Notes: generated by a model from the sequence alone, not told the origin. Counted from the first letter of the stretch, positions 43,915-53,786 are shown. The stretch is 64,000 bases of DNA from Variovorax paradoxus (GCF_030815975.1 NZ_JAUSXL010000002.1:1054001-1118000); one strand, 5' to 3'. A program made the numbers and translations.

Positions 43915-45096
43915 ATGCCCCTGCACGACCCCGCCCATGCCTTCGTTCCGTACCCCGACGCGCCGGTGCCGCATGCGCCCACCGGTCCGCTGGCCGACCT
44001 GAGCTTTGCAGCCAAGGACCTGTTCGACGTGGCCGGCTATCCCACCGGCGGCGGCAGCCCGATCGTGCTGGCGATGTCGGGCATCAAGACCCGCACCGCG
44101 CCCACCGTGCAGAAGCTGCTCGATGCGGGCGCGCGCTTCGTGGGCAAGACCGTGACCGACGAACTCGCGTTCTCGATGAACGGCAACAACGCGCACTTCG
44201 GCGCACCGATCAACGGTGCCGCGAAGGACCGCATCACCGGGGGATCGTCCTCCGGCTCGGCCTCGGCCGTGTCGTCGGGCCTGTGCGACTTCGCGCTCGG
44301 CACCGACACCGGCGGCTCGGTGCGCGCACCGGCCAACCACTGCGGGCTGTACGGCCTGCGCCCCACGCATGGCCGTGTGAGCCTCGAAGGCGCACTGGAC
44401 CTCGCGCCCAGCCTCGACACCTGCGGCTGGTTCGCACGCGACATCGGCACCTTCGCGCGCGTCGCCGACGTGCTGCTGGGCGCCGACACGGCCGCGCTGC
44501 CCGCGCGCGTGCGGCTGCTGCGCGCCGAGGATGTGTGGTCGCTCGCAGTGCCGGCCGCGGCGGACGCGCTCGCGGATGCCGCCGCGCGCGTGCAGGATGT
44601 GCTCGGCGAAGCGAAAGGCATCACCGTCGCGCTCGACTCCTTCGATGCGATGTACTGGAACTTCCGCTACGTGCAGGCGCACGAGGCCTGGCTCACGGAC
44701 GGTCCGCTGATCGAGCGCTACGCACCGCCGCTGGGCCCGGGCGTGGCCGAGCGCTTTGCCTGGTCGCGCGGCGTGACCGATGCGCAGATCGTCGCGGGCC
44801 GCGCCTTCCGCACCGCCTTCCGCAGCCACCTTGCCAAGCTGCTCGGCAGCGACGGCGTGCTGCTGATGCCGACCATGCCCGACATCGCGCCGCTGCGCAG
44901 CGAGGGCGAGGCTGGCCTCGAGGACTACCGCAACCGCGCGATCCAGATGCTGTGCATCGCGGGCCTTGCAGGCTTTCCGCAGCTGTCGATACCGCTCGCG
45001 CAGCGCCACGGTGCGCCGCTCGGCATGTCGCTGCTCGGGCCGGCGGGGTCGGACCGGTCGCTGATTGCGCTGGCGCAGCGCATGGCCGGGAGCTGA
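43915..45096 (+). CDS. Amidase (amidase signature family)
   Basis: A 393-residue amidase. The catalytic Ser-cisSer-Lys triad is present: Lys34 in SFAAKDLFD, the serines at 111-113 in ITGGSSSGSA, and Ser135 in DTGGSVRAPA. Such enzymes hydrolyse amides to acids and ammonia. It lies 34 bp after the ABC ATPase gene and is likely the last gene of the transporter operon, so it may hydrolyse an imported amide or peptide. It is shorter than GatA, so tRNA amidotransferase is unlikely. Confidence 0.93.
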   Translation: MPLHDPAHAFVPYPDAPVPHAPTGPLADLSFAAKDLFDVAGYPTGGGSPIVLAMSGIKTRTAPTVQKLLDAGARFVGKTVTDELAFSMNGNNAHFGAPINGAAKDRITGGSSSGSASAVSSGLCDFALGTDTGGSVRAPANHCGLYGLRPTHGRVSLEGALDLAPSLDTCGWFARDIGTFARVADVLLGADTAALPARVRLLRAEDVWSLAVPAAADALADAAARVQDVLGEAKGITVALDSFDAMYWNFRYVQAHEAWLTDGPLIERYAPPLGPGVAERFAWSRGVTDAQIVAGRAFRTAFRSHLAKLLGSDGVLLMPTMPDIAPLRSEGEAGLEDYRNRAIQMLCIAGLAGFPQLSIPLAQRHGAPLGMSLLGPAGSDRSLIALAQRMAGS

Positions 45097-45160
45097 CGCG
45101 GCATGGCTGGACTCGGCGACACTGCACGCTTTCCATCCAGCGCCCGGCGCCAGCAGCATC

Positions 45161-45520
45161 ATGTCGGAAGCATCGTCGCAGTTCGTCGATTTCATCATTG
45201 ACCGGCTCTCCGGAATCCCGCGCATCGCGAGGACCCGTTTCTTTGGCGGCACGGGCCTCTCGGCCGACGCCACGCAGTTCGCGATGATCATGGGCAGCAC
45301 GGTGTACTTCGTCGTGGACAAGGACACGCGGCCGAAATACGAGAAGCTGGGCAGCAAATGCTTTGCCTACGACACGAAGGCCCGGCGCGTCCAGGTCAGG
45401 AAGTACTTCGAGGTCCCCATCGAGATCATCGAAGACCACGAGGCGCTGGCGGCCTTGGCAAGGGAATCCGTTCTGGTCGCGCAAAACCTGAAGAGGAAGC
45501 CGGCCGGCAAGCGCGCCTAG
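45161..45520 (+). CDS. TfoX N-terminal domain protein
   Basis: A 119-residue protein of the TfoX/Sxy N-terminal family. It begins MSEASSQFVDFIIDRLSGIP and includes TRFFGGTGLSADATQFAMI then VYFVVDKDT, typical of this fold. Full-length TfoX has a second helical domain, absent here. In competence systems TfoX assists CRP-dependent transcription; the role of single-domain forms is unknown. Its stop shares the four bases CTAG with the stop of the convergent AllA-like gene. Confidence 0.8.
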   Translation: MSEASSQFVDFIIDRLSGIPRIARTRFFGGTGLSADATQFAMIMGSTVYFVVDKDTRPKYEKLGSKCFAYDTKARRVQVRKYFEVPIEIIEDHEALAALARESVLVAQNLKRKPAGKRA

Positions 45521-46026
45521 CCTTGCCAGTCGACGACCACCGGCGCCGCCAGCGCGCAGGTATCGCAATCGACATTCGCCGCCGCCCGCTCCACCACCAC
45601 GAAGTCGCCCGCATCCACCGCGAGCAGCGCGTGGTGCCAGGTGCCGGGCGCGAGCGTCACGCCCTGCAGCCCGTCGGTGGCGAACGCAGCGAGCGCCTCG
45701 GCCTCGGGCGCATTGCCGGCCGGCGCCACGACGATGACGAAGCGCCGCGCTCCCAGCGGCACGAAGCTCTGGCTGCCGAGCGCGTGGCGCTCCATCTCCG
45801 TGACCTCGTGCGGGAAGCGCCTGGCCTGCGCGCGGAACAGCGCGAGCATCGGCCAGCCGCCTTCCGCGCCGAGCTGCAGGTCGCCGACGAGGTCGAAGCG
45901 CTCGGCATTGCCGCCATTGATCGACCGCCCTGCGGCCCCGGGAAAGGCCAGCACCGTGCCGTAGGGCGCGAAGGCTTGCGGTGTCAGCGGCTGGGGCACA
46001 AGGACGTGGGGAGCGGCATCGGTCAT
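45517..46026 (-). CDS. Ureidoglycolate lyase-like (AllA) protein
   Basis: A 169-residue AllA-family cupin. The family splits ureidoglycolate to glyoxylate and urea in allantoin degradation. The family pattern is clear: LTPQAFAPYGTVLAFPG near the start, INGGNAERFD, HEVTEMERHALGSQSFVP and LAPGTWHHALLAV, the last with the His pair of the active site. The ATG at 46026 starts MTDAAPHVLV. No other allantoin genes are nearby. It is divergent from a PEBP-like lipoprotein gene with a 15-bp palindrome in the gap. Confidence 0.88.
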   Translation of the reverse strand: MTDAAPHVLVPQPLTPQAFAPYGTVLAFPGAAGRSINGGNAERFDLVGDLQLGAEGGWPMLALFRAQARRFPHEVTEMERHALGSQSFVPLGARRFVIVVAPAGNAPEAEALAAFATDGLQGVTLAPGTWHHALLAVDAGDFVVVERAAANVDCDTCALAAPVVVDWQG

Positions 46027-46061
46027 GCGGCGAGTACAGCAGAAAACATGCCGGTGGCCAT

Positions 46062-46076
46062 GCAATGCTGCATTGC
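46062..46076. promoter_or_regulatory. 15-bp palindrome in divergent promoter region
   Basis: GCAATG-CTG-CATTGC is a perfect inverted repeat lying 36 bp from the AllA-like start and 58 bp from the PEBP-like start. It could be a dimeric regulator site controlling one or both. No regulator can be named. Confidence 0.4.
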
Positions 46077-46133
46077 GGAGCGCCTGAACCTTGGCTACGC
46101 TCTGCCGCGACGACAACCACCCCTGGAGAACAC

Positions 46134-46703
46134 ATGCGCACCCTTCGCCTCGGCCCCCTCTCGATCCCGGCCGTCGCCTTCGCGGCCCTCATGTCGGGCT
46201 GCACCGCCATGCAGCCCGCCACCGGCGGCAAGGCCGCGACGGGGATGAAAGTCACGTCCAGCGCCTTTGCCGACAACACCACCATTCCGGCCGAGCACGG
46301 CGGCGTCGGCGACTGCGGCGGCAAGAACGTGTCCGTGCCGGTGGCGTGGACCCAGTTGCCCGCCAGGGCAAAGTCGGTCGCCGTGCTGCTGTCGGACCCG
46401 GACGGCGCCCTGGGCCTCGGCGTTTCGCACTGGGTGGCCTACAACATCCCTGCCGAGCGCGGCCAGCTCAAGGCGGGCGAGACGGCCGGCTTCACCATGG
46501 GGCCGAACGTGGCAGGCGCCGCGGCCTACCGCGGCATGTGCCCGCCGGTCGGCGACTGGCCGCACCACTACACGCTGACCGTGGTCGCGTCCGATCTGGC
46601 GCCGGACGCGCTGCCGGCCGGCCTGGCGCGCGACGCCCTACTCGCCGCACTCAAGGGCCATGCGCTGGGCGGGCAGAGCGTGGTCGGGCTCTACGGCCGC
46701 TGA
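46134..46703 (+). CDS. YbhB/YbcL-type PEBP-family lipoprotein
   Basis: A 189-residue protein of the phosphatidylethanolamine-binding (Raf kinase inhibitor-like) family. The signal peptide ends at ALMSGC, so it should be lipidated. The domain has LLSDPDGALGLGVSHWVAYN, typical of YbhB/YbcL proteins, and the later CPPVGDWPHHYTLTVVA with the conserved HHY. The ligand is unknown; phospholipids or small anions have been suggested for homologues. The ATG at 46134 follows GGAGAACAC. A small lipoprotein gene follows in the same direction. Confidence 0.87.
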   Translation: MRTLRLGPLSIPAVAFAALMSGCTAMQPATGGKAATGMKVTSSAFADNTTIPAEHGGVGDCGGKNVSVPVAWTQLPARAKSVAVLLSDPDGALGLGVSHWVAYNIPAERGQLKAGETAGFTMGPNVAGAAAYRGMCPPVGDWPHHYTLTVVASDLAPDALPAGLARDALLAALKGHALGGQSVVGLYGR

Positions 46704-46750
46704 AGTTGCGGGTTCTCCCTTCACCTCGTGCGCAGCGATGCGCCTCTGCG

Positions 46751-46990
46751 ATGCGCCGCTCCGCCGCCCTTCTCCTTCTCATTGCCACCGCGCTGGCCGC
46801 AGGCTGCGCGTCGCGGCCCGCGCCCCGCATCACATTTCTGAACGACGGCGTGCTCAAGTCGCCCACCGCGCAGGACGCGGAAAACTACTGCCGCAACTTC
46901 GGTGCACCCATGCGCTTCCTGAGCGCCGAAGGGTCGGAGGTTCCGGCCGCGCAAGTCCCGGCAGGCGAAGTCATCTACCGCTGCGATTGA
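46751..46990 (+). CDS. Small lipoprotein, unknown
   Basis: A 79-residue probable lipoprotein: MRRSAALLLLIATALAAGC carries a good lipobox (Cys19). The mature 60 residues include two more cysteines (AENYCRNFG and VIYRCD at the end) that could form a disulfide. I recognise no family. It starts 47 bp after the PEBP-like stop, and its 3' end overlaps the convergent LysR gene by 16 bp. Confidence 0.65.
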   Translation: MRRSAALLLLIATALAAGCASRPAPRITFLNDGVLKSPTAQDAENYCRNFGAPMRFLSAEGSEVPAAQVPAGEVIYRCD

Positions 46991-47907
46991 TCGTCCAGCT
47001 TCGCTTCGGGCACCCGCACCCGCTCCAGGATGAAATCGATGAAGGTGCGGATCGCGCGCGTGTGCTGCCGGTTCGGCATGTAGAGCATGAACATCTGCGT
47101 GCCGAAGATGGAAAGTCGCCAGTCGTCGAGCGTGGTCACCACGTCGCCCTTGCGCACATCCTCCTGCACCACATAGTCGGGCACGAGGCCGATGCCCAGG
47201 CCCGCGAGGATGGCCTGGCGCAGGAACAGGAAGTTCTCCGAGATCAGCGTGGGCTCCAGGATCACCTCGCGCCGCACCTCTCCCAGATTCTGGCCCTGAT
47301 AGGCCGACACGCGCAGCTGCCGGCCGATGACGGCGGCCGTGACCACCGGTGCGCCCTGCAGTTCGTCGAGCTGCACCGGCAGCGGGTGCTTCCTGGCGTA
47401 GTCGCTTGATGCGCAGGCCACGTAGCGCACCGGTCCCATCTCGCGCGCCACCAGGTTCTGCGGCGGCTCGGGGATCACGCGGATCGCAATGTCGACCTCG
47501 TCGCGCAGCAAATCCTCGATGCGGTTCTCGAACACCACGTCGAGCACGATGCCGGGGTACTGCCGCTTGAAGTCGATCAGCCAGCCGGCCATCACCAGCT
47601 GGCCGTAGCCGCTGGGCACGCTCAGGCGCACGCGGCCCTGCAGGCCCTGGCCCAGCGTGGTGACCGATTCCTTCGCGGCCAGCAGCTCGGTCTGGATCGC
47701 CACGCCGTGCTGGTACAGGCGCAGGCCGATCTCGGTCGGTTCGGCGCGGCGGGTGGTGCGGCGCACCAGTTGCACGCCGACCGAGCGCTCCAGCTGGTTC
47801 AGGTGGTAGCTGACGTTGGCGCGGCTCATCTTGAGCCGGCGCGCCGCCGCGCTCAGGTTGCCGGCGTCGAGGATTTCCACCAGCAGGGTGAGCGATTGGA
47901 GGTCCAT
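46975..47907 (-). CDS. LysR-family regulator of the CoA-catabolic operon
   Basis: A 310-residue LysR-type regulator. The N-terminal winged helix-turn-helix includes ILDAGNLSAAARRLKMSRAN. The effector domain begins near residue 90. It is divergent from the 48.1-60.0 kb beta-oxidation operon with 151 bp between starts, the standard layout for a LysR activator and its target. The gap contains a cluster of TTGACA/TGTCAA half-sites. The ATG at 47907 starts MDLQSLTLLVEIL; the 17 codons before it are not family-like. The inducer may be the operon's dicarboxylate or a CoA thioester. Confidence 0.92.
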   Translation of the reverse strand: MDLQSLTLLVEILDAGNLSAAARRLKMSRANVSYHLNQLERSVGVQLVRRTTRRAEPTEIGLRLYQHGVAIQTELLAAKESVTTLGQGLQGRVRLSVPSGYGQLVMAGWLIDFKRQYPGIVLDVVFENRIEDLLRDEVDIAIRVIPEPPQNLVAREMGPVRYVACASSDYARKHPLPVQLDELQGAPVVTAAVIGRQLRVSAYQGQNLGEVRREVILEPTLISENFLFLRQAILAGLGIGLVPDYVVQEDVRKGDVVTTLDDWRLSIFGTQMFMLYMPNRQHTRAIRTFIDFILERVRVPEAKLDDQSQR

Positions 47908-47918
47908 GCAGGGGATTG

Positions 47919-47966
47919 TGTCAAAAAATCTTTGACAGTCTGTCAACGGTCTATGCAATTGTCAAA
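47919..47966. promoter_or_regulatory. LysR operator cluster: TTGACA / TGTCAA half-sites
   Basis: Four related half-sites occur within 48 bp: TGTCAAA (47919-47925), TTTGACA (47931-47937), TGTCAA (47941-47946) and TTGTCAAAG (47958-47966). Two overlapping dyads result: TGTCAAA-N5-TTTGACA and the 15-bp TTGACAGTCTGTCAA (47932-47946). TTGACA at 47932 is also a perfect -35 for the plus strand, though no good -10 follows at 17 bp. This suits an activator that places polymerase at a poor promoter. Confidence 0.7.
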
Positions 47967-48058
47967 GCACCGGCGCGGGCCAAGAATGCGGGGTTCACCC
48001 CAGAGCCTCGGGCCCCTCGCGTTTGCAGGGCCCGCCACGCAAGAGACAAGACAAGCAC

Positions 48059-50194
48059 ATGGCCACCACAACCTCCAGCCCTTCCACGCCTTCCGGTCCC
48101 GTCACCTTCGAGCGTCTTGGCGACGTGTTCGTGGTGACCATCGACAACCCGCCCGTCAACGCCCTGGGCGTGGATGTGCGCCGCGGCCTCGTGGCCGCCA
48201 TCGAGGCGGCCGAGGCCGACAGCGCCGCTGCCGCGGTGCTGATCGTCGGCGCGGGCCGCAACTTCATCGCCGGAGCCGACATCCGCGAATTCGGCAAGAC
48301 GCCGCAGCCGCCCTCGCTGCCCGAGGTGTGCCTGAAGATCGAGAACTGCACGAAGCCGGTGGTCGCCGCAATTCATGGCGCCGCGCTCGGCGGCGGGCTC
48401 GAAGTGGCGCTGTCGGCGCATTACCGCCTGGCCGCACCGTCGGCCAAGCTGGGCCTGCCCGAAGTGCAGCTCGGCCTCCTGCCCGGCTCGGGCGGCACGC
48501 AGCGTGCGCCGCGCCTGATCGGCGTGAAGCCCGCGCTCGAACTGATGCTGAGCGGCCGCCATGCAGGCGCGAAGGAAGCGCTGTCGCTCGGCCTGGTGGA
48601 CCGGCTCGGCCACGACGCCGACGCGCGCGCCGAAGGCCTGGCCTACACGCAGGAACTGGTCGCCGCCAAGGCGCCGGTGCGCCGCACGCGTGAAGCTGCC
48701 GGCCTGGCCGACAAGGAAGCCAGCCGCGCCGCCCTCGAAGCCGCGCGCGCCGACACCGCAAAAAAGAGCCGCGGCCTGTTCTCGCCGATGAAGATCATCG
48801 AAGCCGTCGAGGCCGCGCTCAAGCTGCCTTTCGATGAAGGCATGGCGCTGGAGCGCAAGCTGTTTTTGCAATGCATCGACAGCCCGCAGCGCGCCGGCCT
48901 GATCCACGCCTTCTTCGCCGAGCGCGAAGTGCTGAAGGCGCCCGAGACCCGATCCGCCGCGCCGCGCGCACTCGAATCGGCCGGCATCGTCGGCGGCGGC
49001 ACCATGGGCGCGGGCATCGCGGTGGCCATGCTCGACGCGGGCCTGCCTGTGACCATGATCGAGCGCGACGAGCCCAGCCTCGCGCGCGGCCGCCAGCATG
49101 TCGAGAAGGTGTACGACGGGCTGATCAAGAAGGGCCGCATGACGCCCGAGGCCAAGGCCGCAGTGATGGCGCGCTTCTCGGGCTCCACGAGCTACGACGC
49201 GCTCGCGCGGGTCGACATCGTGGTCGAAGCCGTGTTCGAGGACATGGGCGTGAAGAAGGCCGTATTCGCCGAACTCGACCGCGTGTGCAAGCGCGGTGCG
49301 GTGCTGGCCACCAACACCTCGTACCTCGACATCGACGAGATCGCGGCCAGCATCTCGCGTCCGCAGGACGTGGTGGGCCTGCACTTCTTCTCGCCCGCCA
49401 ACATCATGAAGCTGCTCGAGATCGTGGTGCCCGACAAGGTCAGCGCCGACGTGGTTGCCACCGGCTTCGAGCTCGCGAAGAAATTGAAGAAGGTGCCGGT
49501 GCGCGCGGGCGTGTGCGACGGCTTCATCGGCAACCGCATCCTCGCGGTGTACCGCCAGGCCGCCGACCACATGATGGAAGACGGCGCGTCGCCCTACCAG
49601 ATCGATGAAGCGGTGCACAACTTCGGCTACCCGATGGGGCCGTTCCAGGTGTCGGACCTCGCGGGCGGCGACATCGGCTGGGCCACGCGCAAGCGCAAGG
49701 CCGCCACGCGCGACCCGCAGGCGCGCTACGTGCAGGTGGCCGACCGCATCTGCGAGCGCGGCTGGTTCGGCCAGAAGACGCAGCGCGGCTACTACCTGTA
49801 CCCCGAAGGCGCACGCACCGGCCAGCCCGACCCCGAGGTGCTGGCCATCATCGACGCCGAGCGCGAGCGCGCGGGCATCGCGCCGCGGGCCTTCACCGAA
49901 GAAGAAATCATGCGCCGCTACATGGCCGCGATGATCAACGAAGGCGCCAACGTGGTGCTCCAGCGCATCGCGCTGCGGCCGCTCGACGTGGACGTGACCT
50001 TTCTCTACGGCTACGGCTTTCCGCGGCACCGCGGCGGCCCAATGAAGTACGCCGACACCGTGGGCCTGCCGAAGGTGCTGGCCGACATCCGCGAGTTCGC
50101 GAAGGAAGACCCGATCTTCTGGAAGCCTTCGCCGCTGCTGGTCGAACTGGTCGCACAAGGCGCCGATTTCGCGAGCCTCAATCAATCCGAGTAA
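48059..50194 (+). CDS. Enoyl-CoA hydratase / 3-hydroxyacyl-CoA dehydrogenase (PimF/FadJ-like)
   Basis: A 711-residue bifunctional beta-oxidation enzyme. The crotonase half (about 15-200) has [16 protein letters not shown] and the oxyanion loop [14 protein letters not shown]. The dehydrogenase half carries the NAD-binding motif [17 protein letters not shown] (about 310-326), the [11 protein letters not shown] block, [15 protein letters not shown] with the catalytic His, and the two C-terminal domains. PimF of the pimelate operon has the same architecture. The ATG at 48059 starts [11 protein letters not shown]. It is the first gene of the operon and its start lies about 90 bp from the LysR operator cluster. 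Confidence 0.92.
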   Translation: MATTTSSPSTPSGPVTFERLGDVFVVTIDNPPVNALGVDVRRGLVAAIEAAEADSAAAAVLIVGAGRNFIAGADIREFGKTPQPPSLPEVCLKIENCTKPVVAAIHGAALGGGLEVALSAHYRLAAPSAKLGLPEVQLGLLPGSGGTQRAPRLIGVKPALELMLSGRHAGAKEALSLGLVDRLGHDADARAEGLAYTQELVAAKAPVRRTREAAGLADKEASRAALEAARADTAKKSRGLFSPMKIIEAVEAALKLPFDEGMALERKLFLQCIDSPQRAGLIHAFFAEREVLKAPETRSAAPRALESAGIVGGGTMGAGIAVAMLDAGLPVTMIERDEPSLARGRQHVEKVYDGLIKKGRMTPEAKAAVMARFSGSTSYDALARVDIVVEAVFEDMGVKKAVFAELDRVCKRGAVLATNTSYLDIDEIAASISRPQDVVGLHFFSPANIMKLLEIVVPDKVSADVVATGFELAKKLKKVPVRAGVCDGFIGNRILAVYRQAADHMMEDGASPYQIDEAVHNFGYPMGPFQVSDLAGGDIGWATRKRKAATRDPQARYVQVADRICERGWFGQKTQRGYYLYPEGARTGQPDPEVLAIIDAERERAGIAPRAFTEEEIMRRYMAAMINEGANVVLQRIALRPLDVDVTFLYGYGFPRHRGGPMKYADTVGLPKVLADIREFAKEDPIFWKPSPLLVELVAQGADFASLNQSE

Positions 50195-50223
50195 TCAGAG
50201 CCAGCCGTCCAGGAGCCAATCCC

Positions 50224-51414
50224 ATGCGCGAAGCCGTCATCGTTTCCACCGCCCGCACCCCGCTCACCAAGGCGCACCGCGGTGAATTCAACATCACCCC
50301 GGGCCCCACGCTCGCGGCCTTCGCGGTGAAGGCGGCGGTCGAGCGCTCGGGCCTGGACCCCGCGCTGATCGAGGACGCGATCCTCGGCTGTGGCTACCCC
50401 GAAGGCACGACCGGGCGCAACATCGCGCGCCAGGCCATCATCCGCGCAGGCCTGCCGATCTCGATCGCCGGCACCACCGTCAACCGCTTCTGCGCCTCGG
50501 GCCTGCAGGCGATCGCCATGGCCGCGGGCCGCATCGTGGTGGACGGCGCGCCGGCCATGATCGCGGGCGGCGTCGAGAGCATCTCCCAGATCCGCGGCCG
50601 CAGCCCTGGCGACGGCGGCGACCTCACCATGGACCCGTGGATCGTCGAGCACAAGCCCGCGCTCTACATGGCCATGATCGAAACGGCCGACATCGTCGCC
50701 CAGCGCTACGGCATCAGCCGCGAGACGCAGGACCGCTTCTCGGCCGAGAGCCAGCGCAAGACCGAAGAGGCTCAACTGGCCGGACGCTACAGGGACGAGA
50801 TCGTCGCCTGCACCACCACCATGGCCGTGACCGACAAGGACACCAAGGAAGTCAGCTACCGTGAGGTCACCGCCACCGAAGACAACTGCAACCGCCGCGG
50901 CACCACCTACGAGGCGCTCGCCAAGCTGAAGCCGGTGATGGGCGAAGACAAGTTCATCACCGCCGGCAACGCCTCGCAGCTGTCCGATGGCGCCTCGGCC
51001 TGCGTGCTGATGGAAGCGAAGGATGCCGAACGCGCCAACCTCAAGCCGCTGGGCGCATTCCGCGGCCTTGCGGTGGCCGGCTGCGAGCCCGACGAGATGG
51101 GCATCGGCCCGGTCTTCGCCGTGCCCAAGCTGCTCGCGCGCCACGGCCTCAAGGTCGAGGACATCGGCCTGTGGGAACTCAACGAAGCCTTCGCCTCGCA
51201 GTCGATCTACTGCCAGGAGAAGCTGGGCATCCCGTCGGAGCTGCTCAACGTGAACGGCGGCGCGATCTCCATCGGCCACCCCTTCGGCATGACCGGCGCG
51301 CGCCTCACGGGCCACGTGCTGATCGAGGGCAAGCGCCGCGGTGCGAAGTACGCGGTCGTCACGATGTGCATTGCCGGCGGCATGGGCGCGGCCGGCCTGT
51401 TTGAAATTTACTGA
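50224..51414 (+). CDS. Acetyl-CoA acyltransferase (thiolase)
   Basis: A 396-residue thiolase that cleaves 3-ketoacyl-CoA. Cys90 in [10 protein letters not shown] is the acyl-accepting residue; [21 protein letters not shown] (catalytic His) and CIAGGMG (second Cys) are all intact. It begins [20 protein letters not shown]. The ATG at 50224 follows AGGAGCCAATCCC. It lies 29 bp after the fused enzyme gene. The position and type match PimB in the pim operon. Confidence 0.95.
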   Translation: MREAVIVSTARTPLTKAHRGEFNITPGPTLAAFAVKAAVERSGLDPALIEDAILGCGYPEGTTGRNIARQAIIRAGLPISIAGTTVNRFCASGLQAIAMAAGRIVVDGAPAMIAGGVESISQIRGRSPGDGGDLTMDPWIVEHKPALYMAMIETADIVAQRYGISRETQDRFSAESQRKTEEAQLAGRYRDEIVACTTTMAVTDKDTKEVSYREVTATEDNCNRRGTTYEALAKLKPVMGEDKFITAGNASQLSDGASACVLMEAKDAERANLKPLGAFRGLAVAGCEPDEMGIGPVFAVPKLLARHGLKVEDIGLWELNEAFASQSIYCQEKLGIPSELLNVNGGAISIGHPFGMTGARLTGHVLIEGKRRGAKYAVVTMCIAGGMGAAGLFEIY

Positions 51415-51424
51415 GGAGCGCGCG

Positions 51425-52633
51425 ATGGACCTGAACTTCACCCCCGAAGAAGAAGCCTTCCGCGCAGAAGTGCGCGCCTTCCTCGCCGACAAGCTGCCCG
51501 CGCGGCTCTCGGCAAAAGTCAGCAGCGGCAAGATCCTCGCCAAGGCCGACATGGAGGAATGGCACGCCATCCTCAACGAGCGCGGCTGGCTCGCCAATCA
51601 CTGGCCCGAGCAGTACGGCGGCCCGGGCTGGACGGCGGTGGAGAAGTTCATCTTCGAACACGAATGCGCGCTGGCCTTCGCGCCGCGCATCGTGCCCTTC
51701 GGCGTGAACATGCTCGGACCGGTGCTCATCAAGTACGGCAACGAGGCGCAGAAGAAGCACTGGCTGCCGCGCATCCTGAACGGCGACGACTGGTGGTGCC
51801 AGGGCTATTCGGAACCGGGCGCGGGCTCCGACCTGGCTGCCGTGAAGACCTCGGCCGTGCGCGGCATCGACGCCGAGGGCGACCACTACATCGTGAACGG
51901 CCAGAAGACCTGGACCACGCTGGGCCAGCACGCCAACATGATCTTCTGCCTGGTGCGCACCAACCGCGAGGCGAAGAAGCAGGAAGGCATCAGCTTTTTG
52001 CTGATCGACATGACGTCGCCCGGCGTCGAAGTGCGGCCGATCATCACGCTCGACGGCGAGCACGAGGTGAACGAAGTGTTCTTCTCCGACGTGCGCGTGC
52101 CGGCCGAAAACCTCGTCGGCGAAGAGAACAAGGGCTGGACCTGTGCCAAGTACCTCTTGACCTACGAGCGCACCAACATCGCGGGCGTGGGCTTCTCGGT
52201 GGCGGCGCTCGAACAGCTCAAGGGCATTGCCGCGACGCAGACGAAGAATGGCAAGCCGCTGGCCGAAGATCCGGCGTTTGCCGCACGCATGGCGCGTGTC
52301 GAGATCGATCTCGAGAACATGAAGACGACGAACCTGCGCGTGATTGCGGCCGTGGCCGGCGGCGGCGTGCCGGGTGCGGAGAGCTCGATGCTCAAGATCC
52401 GCGGCACCGAGATTCGCCAGGAGATCTCGTCGCTGGCACGCCGCGCGATGGGCGTCTATGGACGGCCTTTCGTGGAGGAAGCGCTGCACGACGGCTTCGA
52501 CGGCGAGACCTTCGGTCCGGCCTACGCATCGGCTGCCGCCGCGCGCTACTTCAACAACCGCAAGCTGTCGATCTTCGGCGGCTCCAATGAAATCCAGAAG
52601 AACATCATTTCAAAAATGATTCTGGGTCTGTAA
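51425..52633 (+). CDS. Acyl-CoA dehydrogenase, PimC-like (large subunit type)
   Basis: A 402-residue FAD acyl-CoA dehydrogenase. It begins MDLNFTPEEEAFRAEVRAFL, and has YSEPGAGSDLAAVKTSA, the FAD-contacting WTTLGQHANM region and the C-terminal FGGSNEIQKNIISKMIL. Its best-remembered relatives are the large subunits of pimeloyl-CoA dehydrogenase, which oxidise dicarboxyl-CoA esters. The ATG at 51425 follows GAGGAG. It is directly followed by the second dehydrogenase gene (10 bp gap), suggesting a heteromer. Confidence 0.92.
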   Translation: MDLNFTPEEEAFRAEVRAFLADKLPARLSAKVSSGKILAKADMEEWHAILNERGWLANHWPEQYGGPGWTAVEKFIFEHECALAFAPRIVPFGVNMLGPVLIKYGNEAQKKHWLPRILNGDDWWCQGYSEPGAGSDLAAVKTSAVRGIDAEGDHYIVNGQKTWTTLGQHANMIFCLVRTNREAKKQEGISFLLIDMTSPGVEVRPIITLDGEHEVNEVFFSDVRVPAENLVGEENKGWTCAKYLLTYERTNIAGVGFSVAALEQLKGIAATQTKNGKPLAEDPAFAARMARVEIDLENMKTTNLRVIAAVAGGGVPGAESSMLKIRGTEIRQEISSLARRAMGVYGRPFVEEALHDGFDGETFGPAYASAAAARYFNNRKLSIFGGSNEIQKNIISKMILGL

Positions 52634-52643
52634 GGGGAACGGA

Positions 52644-53786
52644 ATGAACTTCGCACACACCGAAGACCGGCGCATGCTCGCCGACAGCCTGAACCGTTTC
52701 ATCGCCGAGCAGTACGCCTTCGATGCGCGTGACCGCATCGCAAAGTCCGCGCACGGTTTCAGCAAGGAAATCTTCCAGAATTTCGCCGAACTGGGCGTGA
52801 TCGGCGCGCTGTTCAGCGAAGCCGATGGCGGCTTCGGCGGGGGTGGCTTCGACATCGCCGTGGTCTTCGAGGCGCTGGGCCGCGGGCTCGTGGTCGAGCC
52901 GCTGCTGGGCGCGGTGATGGTCGGCGAGGCGCTCAGCGCTGCCGGCAGCGATGCGCAGAAGGAAAAGATCGGCGACATCATCAACGGCGTGACCGTCGCG
53001 GCCTTTGCGCACGACGAGGCCGATACGCACTACGAACGCACGCGTGTGCAGACCCGCGCCGAACGCACTGGCGATGGCTGGGTGCTGAACGGCGCCAAGG
53101 CTGTCGTGCCGCAGGGCGAGCAGGCCGACCTGTTCCTGGTTTCGGCCCGCACCTCGGGCAGCTTCGACGACGAAGCCGGCATCTCGCTGTTCCTCGTGCC
53201 CGCGAAGACGGCAGGCCTCACGGTGCGCGGCTGCCCCGCCATCGACGGCGGCCGCGTCGCCGAACTCACGCTCGACGGCGTGAAGCTCGGCGCCGACGCG
53301 CTGCTCGGCACCGAAGGCCAGGGACACGCCACACTGGAACGCGCCATCGGCCGCGGCGTGCTCGCGCTGTGCGCCGAAGCGCTCGGCGCGATGGAAGCCG
53401 CCAAGACCGCCACGCTCGACTACCTGCGCACGCGCAAGCAGTTCGGCACGCTGATCGGCAGCTTCCAGGCGCTGCAGCACCGCATGGCCGACCTGCTGCT
53501 CGAGATCGAACAGGCCCGCTCGGCCGTGATCAATGCCGCAGCCGCCATCGACGGCACGGACCGCGTGGCGCGCGAGCGCGCGCTGTCGGCGGCCAAGTTC
53601 AGCATCGGGCGCATCGGCGCGCTGGTGGCCGAAGAGAGCATCCAGATGCACGGCGGCATCGGCATGACGTGGGAGCTGCCGCTGCCGCACTACGCCAAGC
53701 GGCTCGTGATGATCGACCACCAGTTCGGCGACGAAGACCACCACCTGCAGCGCTACATCGCGCTGGGCCAGGAGGCTGTTCAATGA
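52644..53786 (+). CDS. Acyl-CoA dehydrogenase, PimD-like (small subunit type)
   Basis: A 380-residue acyl-CoA dehydrogenase. It begins MNFAHTEDRRMLADSLNRFI, has the FEALGRGLVVEPLL helix and the C-terminal MHGGIGMTWELPLPHYAKRL. The pairing of a 402- and a 380-residue dehydrogenase side by side is that of PimC and PimD. The ATG at 52644 has GGGGAACGG just upstream. Its stop overlaps the next start as ATGA. Confidence 0.9.
   Translation: MNFAHTEDRRMLADSLNRFIAEQYAFDARDRIAKSAHGFSKEIFQNFAELGVIGALFSEADGGFGGGGFDIAVVFEALGRGLVVEPLLGAVMVGEALSAAGSDAQKEKIGDIINGVTVAAFAHDEADTHYERTRVQTRAERTGDGWVLNGAKAVVPQGEQADLFLVSARTSGSFDDEAGISLFLVPAKTAGLTVRGCPAIDGGRVAELTLDGVKLGADALLGTEGQGHATLERAIGRGVLALCAEALGAMEAAKTATLDYLRTRKQFGTLIGSFQALQHRMADLLLEIEQARSAVINAAAAIDGTDRVARERALSAAKFSIGRIGALVAEESIQMHGGIGMTWELPLPHYAKRLVMIDHQFGDEDHHLQRYIALGQEAVQ

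Noticed and set aside
43915..45096. GatA subunit of tRNA amidotransferase.
   Set aside because: It is about 90 residues shorter than GatA, has no gatB or gatC neighbours, and follows a peptide-type transporter operon.
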